Both the position numbers and the translations under genes were made by a program. From NCBI GenBank assembly GCA_003249225.1, contig QKJQ01000027.1:434001-498000 (forward strand): a DNA stretch of 64,000 bases, read 5' to 3'. Shown here in pieces: positions 1 to 8,292 of this stretch; position 1 is the stretch's first letter; every line of letters starts with the position of its first letter. Below the pieces are notes generated by a model, which saw only the letters and a list, made by a program, of their open reading frames with translations, did not search any database and had not been told where the DNA came from. This stretch comes from Clostridia bacterium. GTDB taxonomy: Bacteria; Bacillota; Clostridia; Lachnospirales; Lachnospiraceae.

Positions 1-473
1 TTGATGTTACGATTCAGGCTCAGATTCTTACTGTGCTTAAGGAAATGAAAGAAAAATACAGTCTGACCATTGTATTCATAACCCATGATCTTGGTGTTGT
101 CGCCAATGTAGCAGACCGTATTGCTGTCATGTATGCCGGTGATATCATAGAAATCGGTACAACCGATGAGATTTTCTTTGATCCAAGGCACCCATATACC
201 TGGGCACTTCTCTCTTCTATGCCACAGCTTGGTATCAAGGGAAATGACCTGTTCACCATCCAGGGTAATCCACCGAATTTATTTACAGAAATTAAAGGCG
301 ATGCTTTTGCACCAAGAAATCCTCATGCCCTAAAAATTGATTTTCTAAAGAGGCCACCGTATTTTGAGGTTTCAGAAACCCACAAAGCGAAAACCTGGTT
401 GCTGGACCCAAGAGCTCCTCGGGTCGATAAACCAAAGGGAATCATGGCACTGCAGGATCTGACTGCAAATTAA
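1..473 (+). CDS. oppD: Oligopeptide ABC transporter ATP-binding protein, OppD/DppD type (5' partial)
   Basis: C-terminal part of a cytoplasmic ATPase that powers peptide import; the start lies outside the window. The frame is open from base 3 and begins with DVTIQAQIL, the stretch that follows Walker B in this family. The H-loop FITHDLGVVAN comes next, then the C-terminal HPYTWALLSSMP element found in OppD/OppF ATPases. The stop lies 27 bases before the OppF start, so the two are one operon. Assignment to the peptide/nickel family is firm. The substrate cannot be read from the ATPase, but the hydrolases downstream suggest wall-derived peptides. Confidence 0.9.
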   Translation, partial: DVTIQAQILTVLKEMKEKYSLTIVFITHDLGVVANVADRIAVMYAGDIIEIGTTDEIFFDPRHPYTWALLSSMPQLGIKGNDLFTIQGNPPNLFTEIKGDAFAPRNPHALKIDFLKRPPYFEVSETHKAKTWLLDPRAPRVDKPKGIMALQDLTAN

Positions 474-500
474 GTGATTAATACAGAATTGGAGATACCG

Positions 501-1439
501 ATGAAAGAAAAAGAAGTTCTTGTTGACATTAAAAATCTGGAAGTAGCCTTTGGTACAAGAAAACACAGATTTGTGGCTGTAAATGACGTAAGCTTCCAGA
601 TCTACAAAGGAGAAACCTTCGGTGTGGTTGGTGAATCCGGTTCCGGTAAAACAACCATTGGCCGTGCCATCATGAGAATCCATTCAACAGCAAAAGGTGA
701 TATCCTGTATAATGGTGAGAAAATAAATGGTAAGATTTCAAAAAGTCTGGACAAACAAATCACCCAGAAAATCCAGATGATCTTTCAGGATCCGATGGCT
801 TCTTTAAATGAAAGAGCAAAGGTGAATTATATCGTAAGTGAAGGTCTTATGAACCTTGGTAAAATAACGGAGAAGGAAAGAAATGAGCGCGTAACGGAAG
901 CTTTAAAAGAGGTTGGTCTTCTTCCTGAATTTGCAAGTCGTTTCCCTCATGAATTTTCAGGTGGTCAGCGTCAGCGAATCGGTATTGCCAGAGCCCTGAT
1001 CATGGAGCCGGAATTTATCATTGCCGATGAACCAATCTCCGCTCTTGACGTATCCATTCGTGCACAGGTCTTAAATCTGCTTGACCGTCTGCAAAAGGAA
1101 AAAGGACTTACCTATCTTTTTGTTGCCCATGATCTTTCTGTTATGCGTTTTATTACAGACCGTATCGCTGTAATTCATGAAGGTGTTATAGTAGAACTGG
1201 CGGAAACGGAGGAACTTTTCGCACACCCCATGCATCCCTACACAAAAGCACTGTTATCGGCGATTCCATTGCCAAATCCCATTGCCGAACGTAATAAAAC
1301 CCTACTTGTTTACGATAAGAGCATGCACCATTATGAAACAGATAAACCGCAATGGTGTACATTACATGAAGATCATTATATCATGGCTAACAAAGAAGAA
1401 TTTGCTGCTTATAAGGAGGCTTATGAAAGCAATCGTTAA
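501..1439 (+). CDS. oppF: Oligopeptide ABC transporter ATP-binding protein, OppF type
   Basis: Second ATPase of the peptide importer, 312 residues. Walker [10 protein letters not shown], signature FSGGQRQRI, Walker B FIIADEP and H-loop LFVAHDLS are all present, followed by the HPYTKALL C-terminal element. A GTG directly after the oppD stop opens the same frame nine codons earlier, but the ATG chosen here has GGAG seven bases upstream. Its end overlaps the next gene by 17 bases, which implies translational coupling between transporter and peptidase. Confidence 0.92.
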   Translation: MKEKEVLVDIKNLEVAFGTRKHRFVAVNDVSFQIYKGETFGVVGESGSGKTTIGRAIMRIHSTAKGDILYNGEKINGKISKSLDKQITQKIQMIFQDPMASLNERAKVNYIVSEGLMNLGKITEKERNERVTEALKEVGLLPEFASRFPHEFSGGQRQRIGIARALIMEPEFIIADEPISALDVSIRAQVLNLLDRLQKEKGLTYLFVAHDLSVMRFITDRIAVIHEGVIVELAETEELFAHPMHPYTKALLSAIPLPNPIAERNKTLLVYDKSMHHYETDKPQWCTLHEDHYIMANKEEFAAYKEAYESNR

Positions 1440-2253
1440 CAGACCGGTCGTTTCCATGCATGGAACACCGGATAAAGATACTTCCCTGGTCGATGAAGTA
1501 TTATACGGTATGATTGTTACCGTTGATGAATTTCTGCCGGATCGCTGGTGCCGCATCACAACCGAGTACAGGTATCAGGGATATACCACTTTGGACGAGC
1601 TTTTGCTTCTCAACGAACAGATTCCCGATTGGGACAACGTGCATAAGATGAGGATTCATCAGTCCTATGCTGACATTCTTTCAGAACCAAGGGTTCAGGG
1701 TGTTCGCCTTATGGAAATCCCGCGAGGCGGGCTGATTGGTGTACAGATGCCGGTCATTATTCAAAATGGCTGGGTAAAAGTACGACTTGCGGATGGAAGA
1801 AGCGGATACATGAAGGAGACCTTTTTAGAAGAGATCCGAACAATAAACGCGATGTCAGAAGATGAAATCCGCAGCAATGTTATCGAGACAGCAAAATCCT
1901 ACCTTGGGACCCAGTACCGCTGGGGCGGTAAATCTCCGCTTGGTATCGATTGCTCAGGACTGACCTCTATCTCCTATCTGATTAATGGAATTCTGACCTA
2001 CCGTGATGCGAGTATTGAAGATGGTTTTCCCGTAAAGAAGATCGCATTTTCAGACCGAAAACCGGGTGATCTGCTTTACTTTAAAGGACACATTGCCATG
2101 CTGACCGATCTGAACCGCTACATTCATTCCACCGGCAGAACCGGAAGTGACGGCGTTGTCATGAATAGTCTGGACCCAGCGGATGCTGATTACAGAGAAG
2201 ATCTGGCAAATGGATTACTGGCTGTTGGAAGTGTTTTCCCGCTTAAAGGTTAA
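1423..2253 (+). CDS. NlpC/P60 gamma-D-glutamyl-diamino acid endopeptidase, YkfC-like
   Basis: Predicted cysteine peptidase that cuts the D-Glu to diamino acid bond of wall peptides, 276 residues. Two SH3-like segments fill about residues 1-130 and the NlpC/P60 domain the rest. The catalytic triad is visible: Cys177 in GIDCSGLTS, His223 in FKGHIAML and His235 in YIHST. No signal peptide is seen, so it should act in the cytoplasm on imported peptides, as known for YkfC. The start has AAGGAGG four bases upstream and lies inside the end of oppF. An upstream in-frame ATG deep in oppF was not used. Exact substrate is inferred from family and context. Confidence 0.85.
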   Translation: MKAIVNRPVVSMHGTPDKDTSLVDEVLYGMIVTVDEFLPDRWCRITTEYRYQGYTTLDELLLLNEQIPDWDNVHKMRIHQSYADILSEPRVQGVRLMEIPRGGLIGVQMPVIIQNGWVKVRLADGRSGYMKETFLEEIRTINAMSEDEIRSNVIETAKSYLGTQYRWGGKSPLGIDCSGLTSISYLINGILTYRDASIEDGFPVKKIAFSDRKPGDLLYFKGHIAMLTDLNRYIHSTGRTGSDGVVMNSLDPADADYREDLANGLLAVGSVFPLKG

Positions 2254-2446
2254 TTGCATTGCAGATAACGTTGTATAAAAATAAGAGCAGACTGCAAATT
2301 CAGTTCATAATCTGCAGTGTCTGTTCATAAATCTGCAACATTCGCAACGTGTAAAGAATCATTGCCATATCATCAGCCGCTATTATTGCCTGAAGAATGA
2401 AATAGATATAAATAGTACATCATTAAACGTGAAAGAGAGAGACATC

Positions 2447-3448
2447 ATGAAAGTAGCTGACATGCACTGCGATACCCTGGCAGAATTATGGTATACCCGC
2501 TGGGATGGTGCCGTGCCCATGGAGTTAAAAAAGAATTCTCTTCATATCGACATTGAAAAGATGAGAAAAGGGGATTATCTGTTACAGAACTTTGCTGTAT
2601 TTGTTAACCTTGACCGCAAGCTTGACCCATTAGAATCTGCACTTTATCAGATCGATATTTTCTATGAAGAGCTTAGAAAGAATGCCGATATGATCCGCCT
2701 TGCAAAGTCCTTCGCTGATATTGAAAAGAACATGCAGGATGGTGTCATCTCCGGCGTTCTAAGTATAGAAGAAGGAGCTGTATGCAAAGGAAAAGTTGAA
2801 TTTCTTCGTATTATGTACCAACTCGGTGTTCGCATGATGACACTGACCTGGAATCACGAAAATGAGCTTGGATACCCGAATAATGTTCCGACCGATTCCA
2901 GTACGGTTTTTCCCTGTGGTCCTGAGACTTTACTTGGTCTGAAAGAAAAAGGATATGAGTTCATTGAGGAAATGGAACGACTTGGCATGGTCATCGATGT
3001 CTCCCACCTCTCTGATGCCGGCTTCTATCAGATACTTGAGCATACGAAAAAACCATTTGCGGCCAGTCATTCAAATGCACGCTCTCTTTGCAGACACTGC
3101 CGTAATCTTTCCGACGACATGATAGTAAAACTTGCAGGAAGAGGCGGTGTAATCGGCCTTAACTATCTTGGTAGTTTTCTGGAAGAAGGAGAAACAGACC
3201 GCACCTGCCACAGCAGAGTCTCCCGCATGGCTGAGCATGCCAGACATATAACAAATCTTGGTGGCATGGAATGTCTTGGTCTTGGTTCTGATTTTGACGG
3301 TATCACACATAATCTTGAGATGAAAGACTCTTCCATGCTGCCTCTTTTAGAGGACGCACTTAAAAAAGCTGGATTCAGCTCCTCTGACATCGAGAAAATC
3401 TTCTACAAGAATGTTTTGAACCTGTACAAGGAAGTATGGAAAGCCTGA
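2447..3448 (+). CDS. Membrane dipeptidase-family zinc dipeptidase (M19)
   Basis: Renal-dipeptidase-type metallopeptidase, 333 residues, cleaving dipeptides including those with a D-residue at the second position. Metal and active-site motifs are intact: DMHCDT at the N-terminus, the bridging Glu in SIEEGAV, DVSHLSD, SHSNARSL and GSDFDGI. No export signal is present. The ATG is preceded by a GAGAGAG ribosome site; a GTG six codons earlier is possible but less well placed. It follows the YkfC-like endopeptidase after 193 bases and would finish the breakdown of its products. Confidence 0.88.
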   Translation: MKVADMHCDTLAELWYTRWDGAVPMELKKNSLHIDIEKMRKGDYLLQNFAVFVNLDRKLDPLESALYQIDIFYEELRKNADMIRLAKSFADIEKNMQDGVISGVLSIEEGAVCKGKVEFLRIMYQLGVRMMTLTWNHENELGYPNNVPTDSSTVFPCGPETLLGLKEKGYEFIEEMERLGMVIDVSHLSDAGFYQILEHTKKPFAASHSNARSLCRHCRNLSDDMIVKLAGRGGVIGLNYLGSFLEEGETDRTCHSRVSRMAEHARHITNLGGMECLGLGSDFDGITHNLEMKDSSMLPLLEDALKKAGFSSSDIEKIFYKNVLNLYKEVWKA

Positions 3449-3474
3449 GCAAAATAAACATAAGGAGTACTTTT

Positions 3475-4320
3475 ATGGACGCAAGACTGAACTTAAAAGC
3501 AAGAATAGAAGCAGAATTGAAGAGCTATGACGGATGCATGGGCATCTATCTGAATGATCTCAAAGGCAATGTAGTATGCATTAACGAAGAGGAAGAATAT
3601 GAAACCGCCAGTACCGTTAAGATGTTTATTTTAGGTACTCTGTTTCAAGAGGTGGAAAACGGTACGAAATCATTGTCGGATCAGCTTGAATATAAACAGG
3701 AGCATTTTATTGACGGAAGCGGTGTATTAAAATCCTTAGAGCTTGGGACAAAGCTTTCGGCGAAGAACACAGCAACTCTTATGATCATAGTCAGTGACAA
3801 CATTGCTACCAATATGCTGATTGAATATCTTGGTGTTGAAACAGTGAATGGGTTTATCAAAGCAAATGGGTTTACAAAATCCAAGCTTCACAACCCAATC
3901 GACTTTGCAAAATATGATAAACTTGGAACTTCAACCCCAAAAGATTACGGTATGCTGTTCGAAAAAATTGCCAGGGGAACCCTGGTCAGTGAAGAGGCCA
4001 GCAGACAGATGCTCGAAATCTGCAAAATGCAGCACTACAATTCTATGCTTACCAAAGCATTTCCGCAGTATTTTATGGACTCTGACAATTATGATGAAGA
4101 AATCATCTACGTTGCATCGAAAAGCGGCAGCATGAATGCCTGCCGTAACGACGGCGGCATTGTCTCAACCCCATATGGAAAATACATTATCGTTCTCTTC
4201 AATAAGGATTTTTCTGATGCGATGTACTATCCGGATCATCCGGCTACAGTTTTCGGTGCAAGGGTAAGCCGTCTTATCTTTGATCAGTTTTTGACACTGG
4301 AAGGTACCTTTGGCAAATAA
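3475..4320 (+). CDS. Class A beta-lactamase-like serine hydrolase
   Basis: Serine hydrolase of the class A beta-lactamase fold, 281 residues. The three active-site elements are present: Ser46-x-x-Lys49 in ASTVKMF, SDN at 107-109, and KSG at 216-218 in place of the usual KTG/KSG. There is no signal peptide, which is odd for a drug-resistance enzyme. Together with its place behind a dipeptidase and an NlpC/P60 endopeptidase, this suggests a cytoplasmic peptide or amide hydrolase rather than an antibiotic resistance gene. AAGGAG lies eight bases before the ATG. A strong terminator follows. Confidence 0.78.
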   Translation: MDARLNLKARIEAELKSYDGCMGIYLNDLKGNVVCINEEEEYETASTVKMFILGTLFQEVENGTKSLSDQLEYKQEHFIDGSGVLKSLELGTKLSAKNTATLMIIVSDNIATNMLIEYLGVETVNGFIKANGFTKSKLHNPIDFAKYDKLGTSTPKDYGMLFEKIARGTLVSEEASRQMLEICKMQHYNSMLTKAFPQYFMDSDNYDEEIIYVASKSGSMNACRNDGGIVSTPYGKYIIVLFNKDFSDAMYYPDHPATVFGARVSRLIFDQFLTLEGTFGK

Positions 4321-4397
4321 ACAGGGGGATGTTCATGGATTATCAAGGATAAAATCCTTATAATATAAGTATACCCTATCTGTTACTTACTATTATA

Positions 4398-4447
4398 AAG
4401 GCACATCACAGGTTACATTATGTTACCTTGCGATGTGCCTTTTCTTA
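4398..4447 (+). terminator. Rho-independent terminator of the peptide operon
   Basis: Ten-base arms AAGGCACATC (4398-4407) and GATGTGCCTT (4432-4441) pair perfectly, with further AGGT/ACCT pairing inside and a TTTTCTT tail. It sits between convergent genes and could also stop the transaldolase transcript from the other side, although the T-run there is weaker. Confidence 0.85.
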
Positions 4448-4480
4448 TTAATTTATTAATCGTTCCTGTCCGAAGAAGGC

Positions 4481-5134
4481 TTATTCACCAAATACTGCTT
4501 TGTAATCTTCCTGGAACTTCACAATTCCCTGATCCGTCAAAGGATGTTTCGTCATCTGTTCAATTACTGCATAGGGTACTGTTGCAATGTCTGCACCAGC
4601 AAGTGCACAATCTGTTACATGGATCGGATTACGGATGGATGCGGCAATGATCTCAGTATTATAAGCATAAATTGAAAAGATCTCTGCGATGGTACGAACA
4701 AGGTCAATTCCAGGTTCGCTGATATCATCCAGGCGACCAAGGAATGGGGATACATAGGAGGCCCCTGCTTCTGCAGCAAGCAATGCCTGATTTGCTGTAA
4801 AGATTAAGGTTACATTTGTTTTGATTCCTTCAGCAGCAAGAACTTTTACAGCTTTTAACCCTTCCACTGTCATCGGGATCTTCACGACCATATTTTTGTG
4901 TATGGCAGCGATTTCACGACCCTCTTTGATCATGCCCTCTGCATCAACTGTAGTTGCTTTCACTTCACCGCTGATCGGTCCGTCAACAATTGTAGTGATT
5001 TCTTTGATTACTTCTGTAAAGTCTCTGCCTTCTTTCGCTATTAGAGATGGATTTGTGGTAACGCCGCAAATCACACCCATGTCATTTGCTTTTTTAATGT
5101 CTTCCACTTTTGCTGTGTCAATAAAAAACTTCAT
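4481..5134 (-). CDS. Transaldolase, small FSA/TalC subfamily
   Basis: 217-residue short transaldolase that moves or splits dihydroxyacetone units on fructose 6-phosphate. The Schiff-base lysine is Lys85 in [15 protein letters not shown] near the N-terminus and [12 protein letters not shown] are family hallmarks. The upstream in-frame ATG is part of ATGGAGGACG, which is itself the ribosome site, so the start is placed five codons later at MKFFIDT. It is monocistronic. Whether it acts as true transaldolase or as fructose-6-phosphate aldolase cannot be told without alignment. Confidence 0.88.
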   Translation of the reverse strand: MKFFIDTAKVEDIKKANDMGVICGVTTNPSLIAKEGRDFTEVIKEITTIVDGPISGEVKATTVDAEGMIKEGREIAAIHKNMVVKIPMTVEGLKAVKVLAAEGIKTNVTLIFTANQALLAAEAGASYVSPFLGRLDDISEPGIDLVRTIAEIFSIYAYNTEIIAASIRNPIHVTDCALAGADIATVPYAVIEQMTKHPLTDQGIVKFQEDYKAVFGE

Positions 5135-5458
5135 TTCATCGTCCTCCATTCAATGCGTATCTGTGTGTGAGCTGTTCGAAATACAGCTGTTTTTTATAAT
5201 AACTCATGTATAAAAGAAAAGCAATTGGTTTTCTATGATATTCACATGTATTTAAATTATTTTTGATATTTCTATAGATACAGAATTCTTTTTTTGCTTC
5301 CTCTCTTATCTTCAATCAAACTTCCCTTATGACATTTTATCTATTGGCGGTGCATTGAAGGAGTTCTTTTTGTAACAATCCATGCATTGTTTCCTATATT
5401 CAGTTAAGAGTATAATGAACTCATCATAATCCAAAATATAAAAACAGGAGGTAAAAGA
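5135..5458. other. Divergent intergenic region between transaldolase and ferredoxin
   Basis: About 320 AT-rich bases without a gene. The minus-strand half carries a plausible transaldolase promoter (TTGCTT, 17 bases, TATTAT). The plus-strand half carries the ferredoxin promoter listed separately. Nothing else was recognised. Confidence 0.5.
5387..5416 (+). promoter_or_regulatory. Predicted sigma-A promoter of the small ferredoxin
   Basis: TTGTTT (5387-5392), an 18-base spacer and a perfect TATAAT (5411-5416) lie about 40 bases before the ferredoxin start. Confidence 0.55.
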
Positions 5459-5629
5459 ATGCATAAGATTGACGCGGATGCGTGTGAATTTTGCGGTGCA
5501 TGCAAAAGTGCATGTCCGGTGGAGGCTATCAGCAATCCTGAAGGCAAAAACTATTATGAAATAAGTGATGCCTGTATTGATTGCGGTGCCTGTGAATCAG
5601 AGTGTGGTTTTGGGGCAATTCTATCCTAA
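5459..5629 (+). CDS. Small 2[4Fe-4S] ferredoxin
   Basis: A 56-residue clostridial-type ferredoxin. Two CxxCxxCxxxC motifs are present, C9-C12-C15-C19 followed by Pro, and C39-C42-C45-C49 followed by Gly instead of Pro. It should carry two low-potential clusters and shuttle electrons in the cytoplasm. AGGAGG sits seven bases before the ATG. It has its own promoter and is monocistronic. Confidence 0.92.
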   Translation: MHKIDADACEFCGACKSACPVEAISNPEGKNYYEISDACIDCGACESECGFGAILS

Positions 5630-5667
5630 AAAAGTTTCGTAACATTTAAGTAATTCAAAGTTTTGTA

Positions 5668-5717
5668 TTGAGGGAAAGTGCTGATTCAGGTATAATATAG
5701 TATACTGTCAGCACTTT
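5668..5717 (+). promoter_or_regulatory. Promoter with inverted repeat across the -10 box
   Basis: TTGAGG (5668-5673), 17 bases, TATAAT (5691-5696) drives the GGDEF-EAL gene. A perfect ten-base inverted repeat, AAAGTGCTGA at 5675-5684 and TCAGCACTTT at 5708-5717, brackets the -10. It may be an operator; it could also act as a weak terminator for the ferredoxin transcript, because a T-rich stretch follows. Confidence 0.6.
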
Positions 5718-5786
5718 ATTTCATTTTATTTGAGATACTGGTTCAGACTCAATCGAAATAGTACTGATCCAAGGGAGGCAGAAACT

Positions 5787-8126
5787 ATGTCTGCGCGCAG
5801 AAAGCATCATTTCGTGTTAAATACAACCAGAATTATTCTTCTTTTGCTGATCCTATCTTCCACAGGATTTACCTTTCTGTTCAATATCATGCTGAGAAAT
5901 AATCTTGAGAATAACCTTACATCACAACTTGAAAAAGATACTCAGATCATAACAGGTTCCATCGATACCTACTTTACAAGATATGATGAGATCATCCGTC
6001 AAATGCTTGTAAATTCATACATTACTGATTATCTGAAATCCGTTAACAGTTACTCGGATGTTACAAATAACCCAACGACCGATTATATATGCAACACATT
6101 GCAGCTGATCCAGGATTCCAGTGATTACATATCACTCGCCTGGCTTGGTGTCTATTCCTTTCATGGTATTATAATCCCGGATAAGGAGTATCAAATCTCA
6201 GATGATTACAAAATGGAAGACCGTGCGTGGTTCACCGATATGCTGGAGAGCGAACAGACCATTACCCATTCACAGCCTTATATCGATATTGTTACCGGCA
6301 ATCTTATAATCTCTATCATTTCGCCGGTCTATGACCAAGATACGTTTGTTGGAAATGTCGGTATCGACATAACCATAAGTGATCTGCAAAATTTCATTAC
6401 ATCCTATGAAATCAGTAACAATGGATATGCCTTTTTGTTGAATGAAAAGGGGCAGTACATAGTAAATCCGGAAGGGGATTTTAATAATACGAACAATATA
6501 TTGAACAGTGACATACAACTGGCTGCCATCGGGTATCGTATGATACACGGTGAGCTTGGTATTGCGGATTATGAAATGAATGGTCAGGAATATTATGTTG
6601 CTTATGGCCCTATTGAGTTAAATGGATGGTCTGTCGGCAGTGTGATTCCAAAAGATGAACTCAGAAGTCAGTTAACGCTGCTGAACCTGATGAGTATCAG
6701 TATCTCCCTGGCTTCCACCATTATACTTCTTATCCTTATAGTAAATCTGCGTCTCCAGAAAAAATATGCCAGCCAGTCCAGTCTTCTGAAGGAAATTCAG
6801 GAATATAACAAACAACTGGCAGACAAAGATGCATACATTCATAATCTGGCATTTTTAGATCCCCTGACCGGCATCGCAAATCGCAGAAGATTCCTTGAAT
6901 ATCTTGAAGATTCATTAAAAGAAAAGAATTCAGGTGCCGTTGCTATCATAGACTTTGATAATTTCAAAGAGATCAATGATACCATGGGACATGTTTATGG
7001 TGATACCGTTCTGATTCAAGTTGCGACACTCTTATCGGGGTTAGAAGACGAGCATATCAAGGTCTGTCGTTTTGGTGGTGATGAATTCCTTATCTTGATG
7101 GATAAGATCGAGGATCGTGCCATAATCTTAGATTATGCAGGGAAGATTCTGAATTTATTCAAGAAAAAACTTATCATTGGCAATGAGGAAGTCTATATCA
7201 GCATGAGTATGGGGTTATCTGTATACCCCCAAGACAGTGAACTTGTTAATCAGTTGATCATGAATGCCGATCTTGCAATGTATAGTGTAAAAAGATCCGG
7301 TAAGAATAATTTTTCTTTCTTTGACAGAAGTATGACAGATGCAGTGGTCGAACGCACCAATACAGACAGCATACTAAGAGCTGCTTTGAACAATGACGGA
7401 TTCCGGCTGGTCTATCAGCCTCAGGTCGATATCAACACTTACGAAATCTCAGGCTTTGAAGCGTTGATTCGTCTGAAAAGCAATGAACTATATCCTGGCA
7501 AATTCATTCCTGCTGCTGAAGAAAGCGGAATCATTGTACCGATCGGCAGGTGGCTTGTACTGGAAGTTATACAGCAACTTGTAAGCTGGAGAAATCAGGG
7601 GTTGCTGTTAAAACCCATCTCCATAAATTTTTCAGCAAAACAGATTGAGGATGCTGGTTTTGTTGAATATCTTCTTGAATTATTGAAAGACAACGATATC
7701 CCGCCTTCTCTGATTGAAATCGAGATAACAGAAACCGCCATTATGGAGAACAAAAGCGAGACAATCCTTCTTCTTGATCACTTAAAAAAGAATGGTATCC
7801 GCCTTTCTCTTGATGATTTCGGTACAGGTTATTCCTCGTTAAGTTACCTAACCTTCCTACCAACCGATAAATTAAAACTGGACAAAAGCATCTGTGACCG
7901 GTATCTGGAACCTGATACCGTCCGAGTAATTGAGAATATCATTGATCTTTCTCATACACTCGGGATGAAGGTCGTTGCGGAAGGTATTGAAGATATAAAA
8001 CAGTATGAACTTCTAAAGAATAGCCGATGTGATTATATTCAGGGGTATTTATTTTCTGAACCACTCCCGCCGAATGAGGCTGGCAAGATATTCAACAACA
8101 TCGAATGGTATAAAATCAACCCATAA
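5787..8126 (+). CDS. Membrane sensor with Cache, GGDEF and EAL domains
   Basis: 779-residue c-di-GMP turnover protein. An N-terminal membrane segment, an extracytoplasmic dCache-like sensor (about residues 40-290) and a second membrane segment precede the GGDEF and EAL domains. GGDEF is intact at 430-434, without an RxxD inhibitory site. EAL is intact at 558-560 in FEALIRL. NFSAKQ, EIEITET, DDFGTGYSS, KLDKS and the late Glu and Gln are also present, so both synthesis and hydrolysis are possible. GGGAGG precedes the chosen ATG; an in-frame ATG 19 codons earlier lacks a ribosome site. Confidence 0.9.
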   Translation: MSARRKHHFVLNTTRIILLLLILSSTGFTFLFNIMLRNNLENNLTSQLEKDTQIITGSIDTYFTRYDEIIRQMLVNSYITDYLKSVNSYSDVTNNPTTDYICNTLQLIQDSSDYISLAWLGVYSFHGIIIPDKEYQISDDYKMEDRAWFTDMLESEQTITHSQPYIDIVTGNLIISIISPVYDQDTFVGNVGIDITISDLQNFITSYEISNNGYAFLLNEKGQYIVNPEGDFNNTNNILNSDIQLAAIGYRMIHGELGIADYEMNGQEYYVAYGPIELNGWSVGSVIPKDELRSQLTLLNLMSISISLASTIILLILIVNLRLQKKYASQSSLLKEIQEYNKQLADKDAYIHNLAFLDPLTGIANRRRFLEYLEDSLKEKNSGAVAIIDFDNFKEINDTMGHVYGDTVLIQVATLLSGLEDEHIKVCRFGGDEFLILMDKIEDRAIILDYAGKILNLFKKKLIIGNEEVYISMSMGLSVYPQDSELVNQLIMNADLAMYSVKRSGKNNFSFFDRSMTDAVVERTNTDSILRAALNNDGFRLVYQPQVDINTYEISGFEALIRLKSNELYPGKFIPAAEESGIIVPIGRWLVLEVIQQLVSWRNQGLLLKPISINFSAKQIEDAGFVEYLLELLKDNDIPPSLIEIEITETAIMENKSETILLLDHLKKNGIRLSLDDFGTGYSSLSYLTFLPTDKLKLDKSICDRYLEPDTVRVIENIIDLSHTLGMKVVAEGIEDIKQYELLKNSRCDYIQGYLFSEPLPPNEAGKIFNNIEWYKINP

Positions 8127-8140
8127 CTGCATTAAGTTTC

Positions 8141-8171
8141 AAAGTCCAATCTTTTTCGTTGGACTTTTTTT
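8141..8171 (+). terminator. Rho-independent terminator of the GGDEF-EAL gene
   Basis: AAAGTCCAA (8141-8149) pairs with TTGGACTTT (8159-8167), followed by a run of seven T. Confidence 0.88.
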
Positions 8172-8199
8172 AATGCTGCTTCGTGAGTACTGACAAAAC

Positions 8200-8284
8200 G
8201 TTCTTTCTTATGGCATTCTTTTATGGCGTTCTTACTTATGGCGTTCTTTCTTATGGCATTCTTTATGGCGTTCTTTCTTATGGC
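8200..8284. repeat. Degenerate tandem repeat, 12-15 base unit
   Basis: Six copies of GTTCTTTCTTATGGC or shortened forms of it run up to eight bases before the stop codon of the minus-strand diguanylate cyclase gene. In that gene's transcript the tract is purine-rich and lies in the 3' untranslated region. Confidence 0.85.
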
Positions 8285-8292
8285 TTCCCCGA

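Noticed and set aside
2254-2428. Terminator or small RNA between the endopeptidase and dipeptidase
   Set aside because: A CAGACTGCA/TGCAGTGTCTG inverted repeat exists near 2288-2324, but it has no T-run and no promoter could be placed with confidence.
3475-4320. Antibiotic-resistance beta-lactamase
   Set aside because: No signal peptide or lipobox is present and the gene ends a peptide-degradation operon, so resistance is not supported by sequence.
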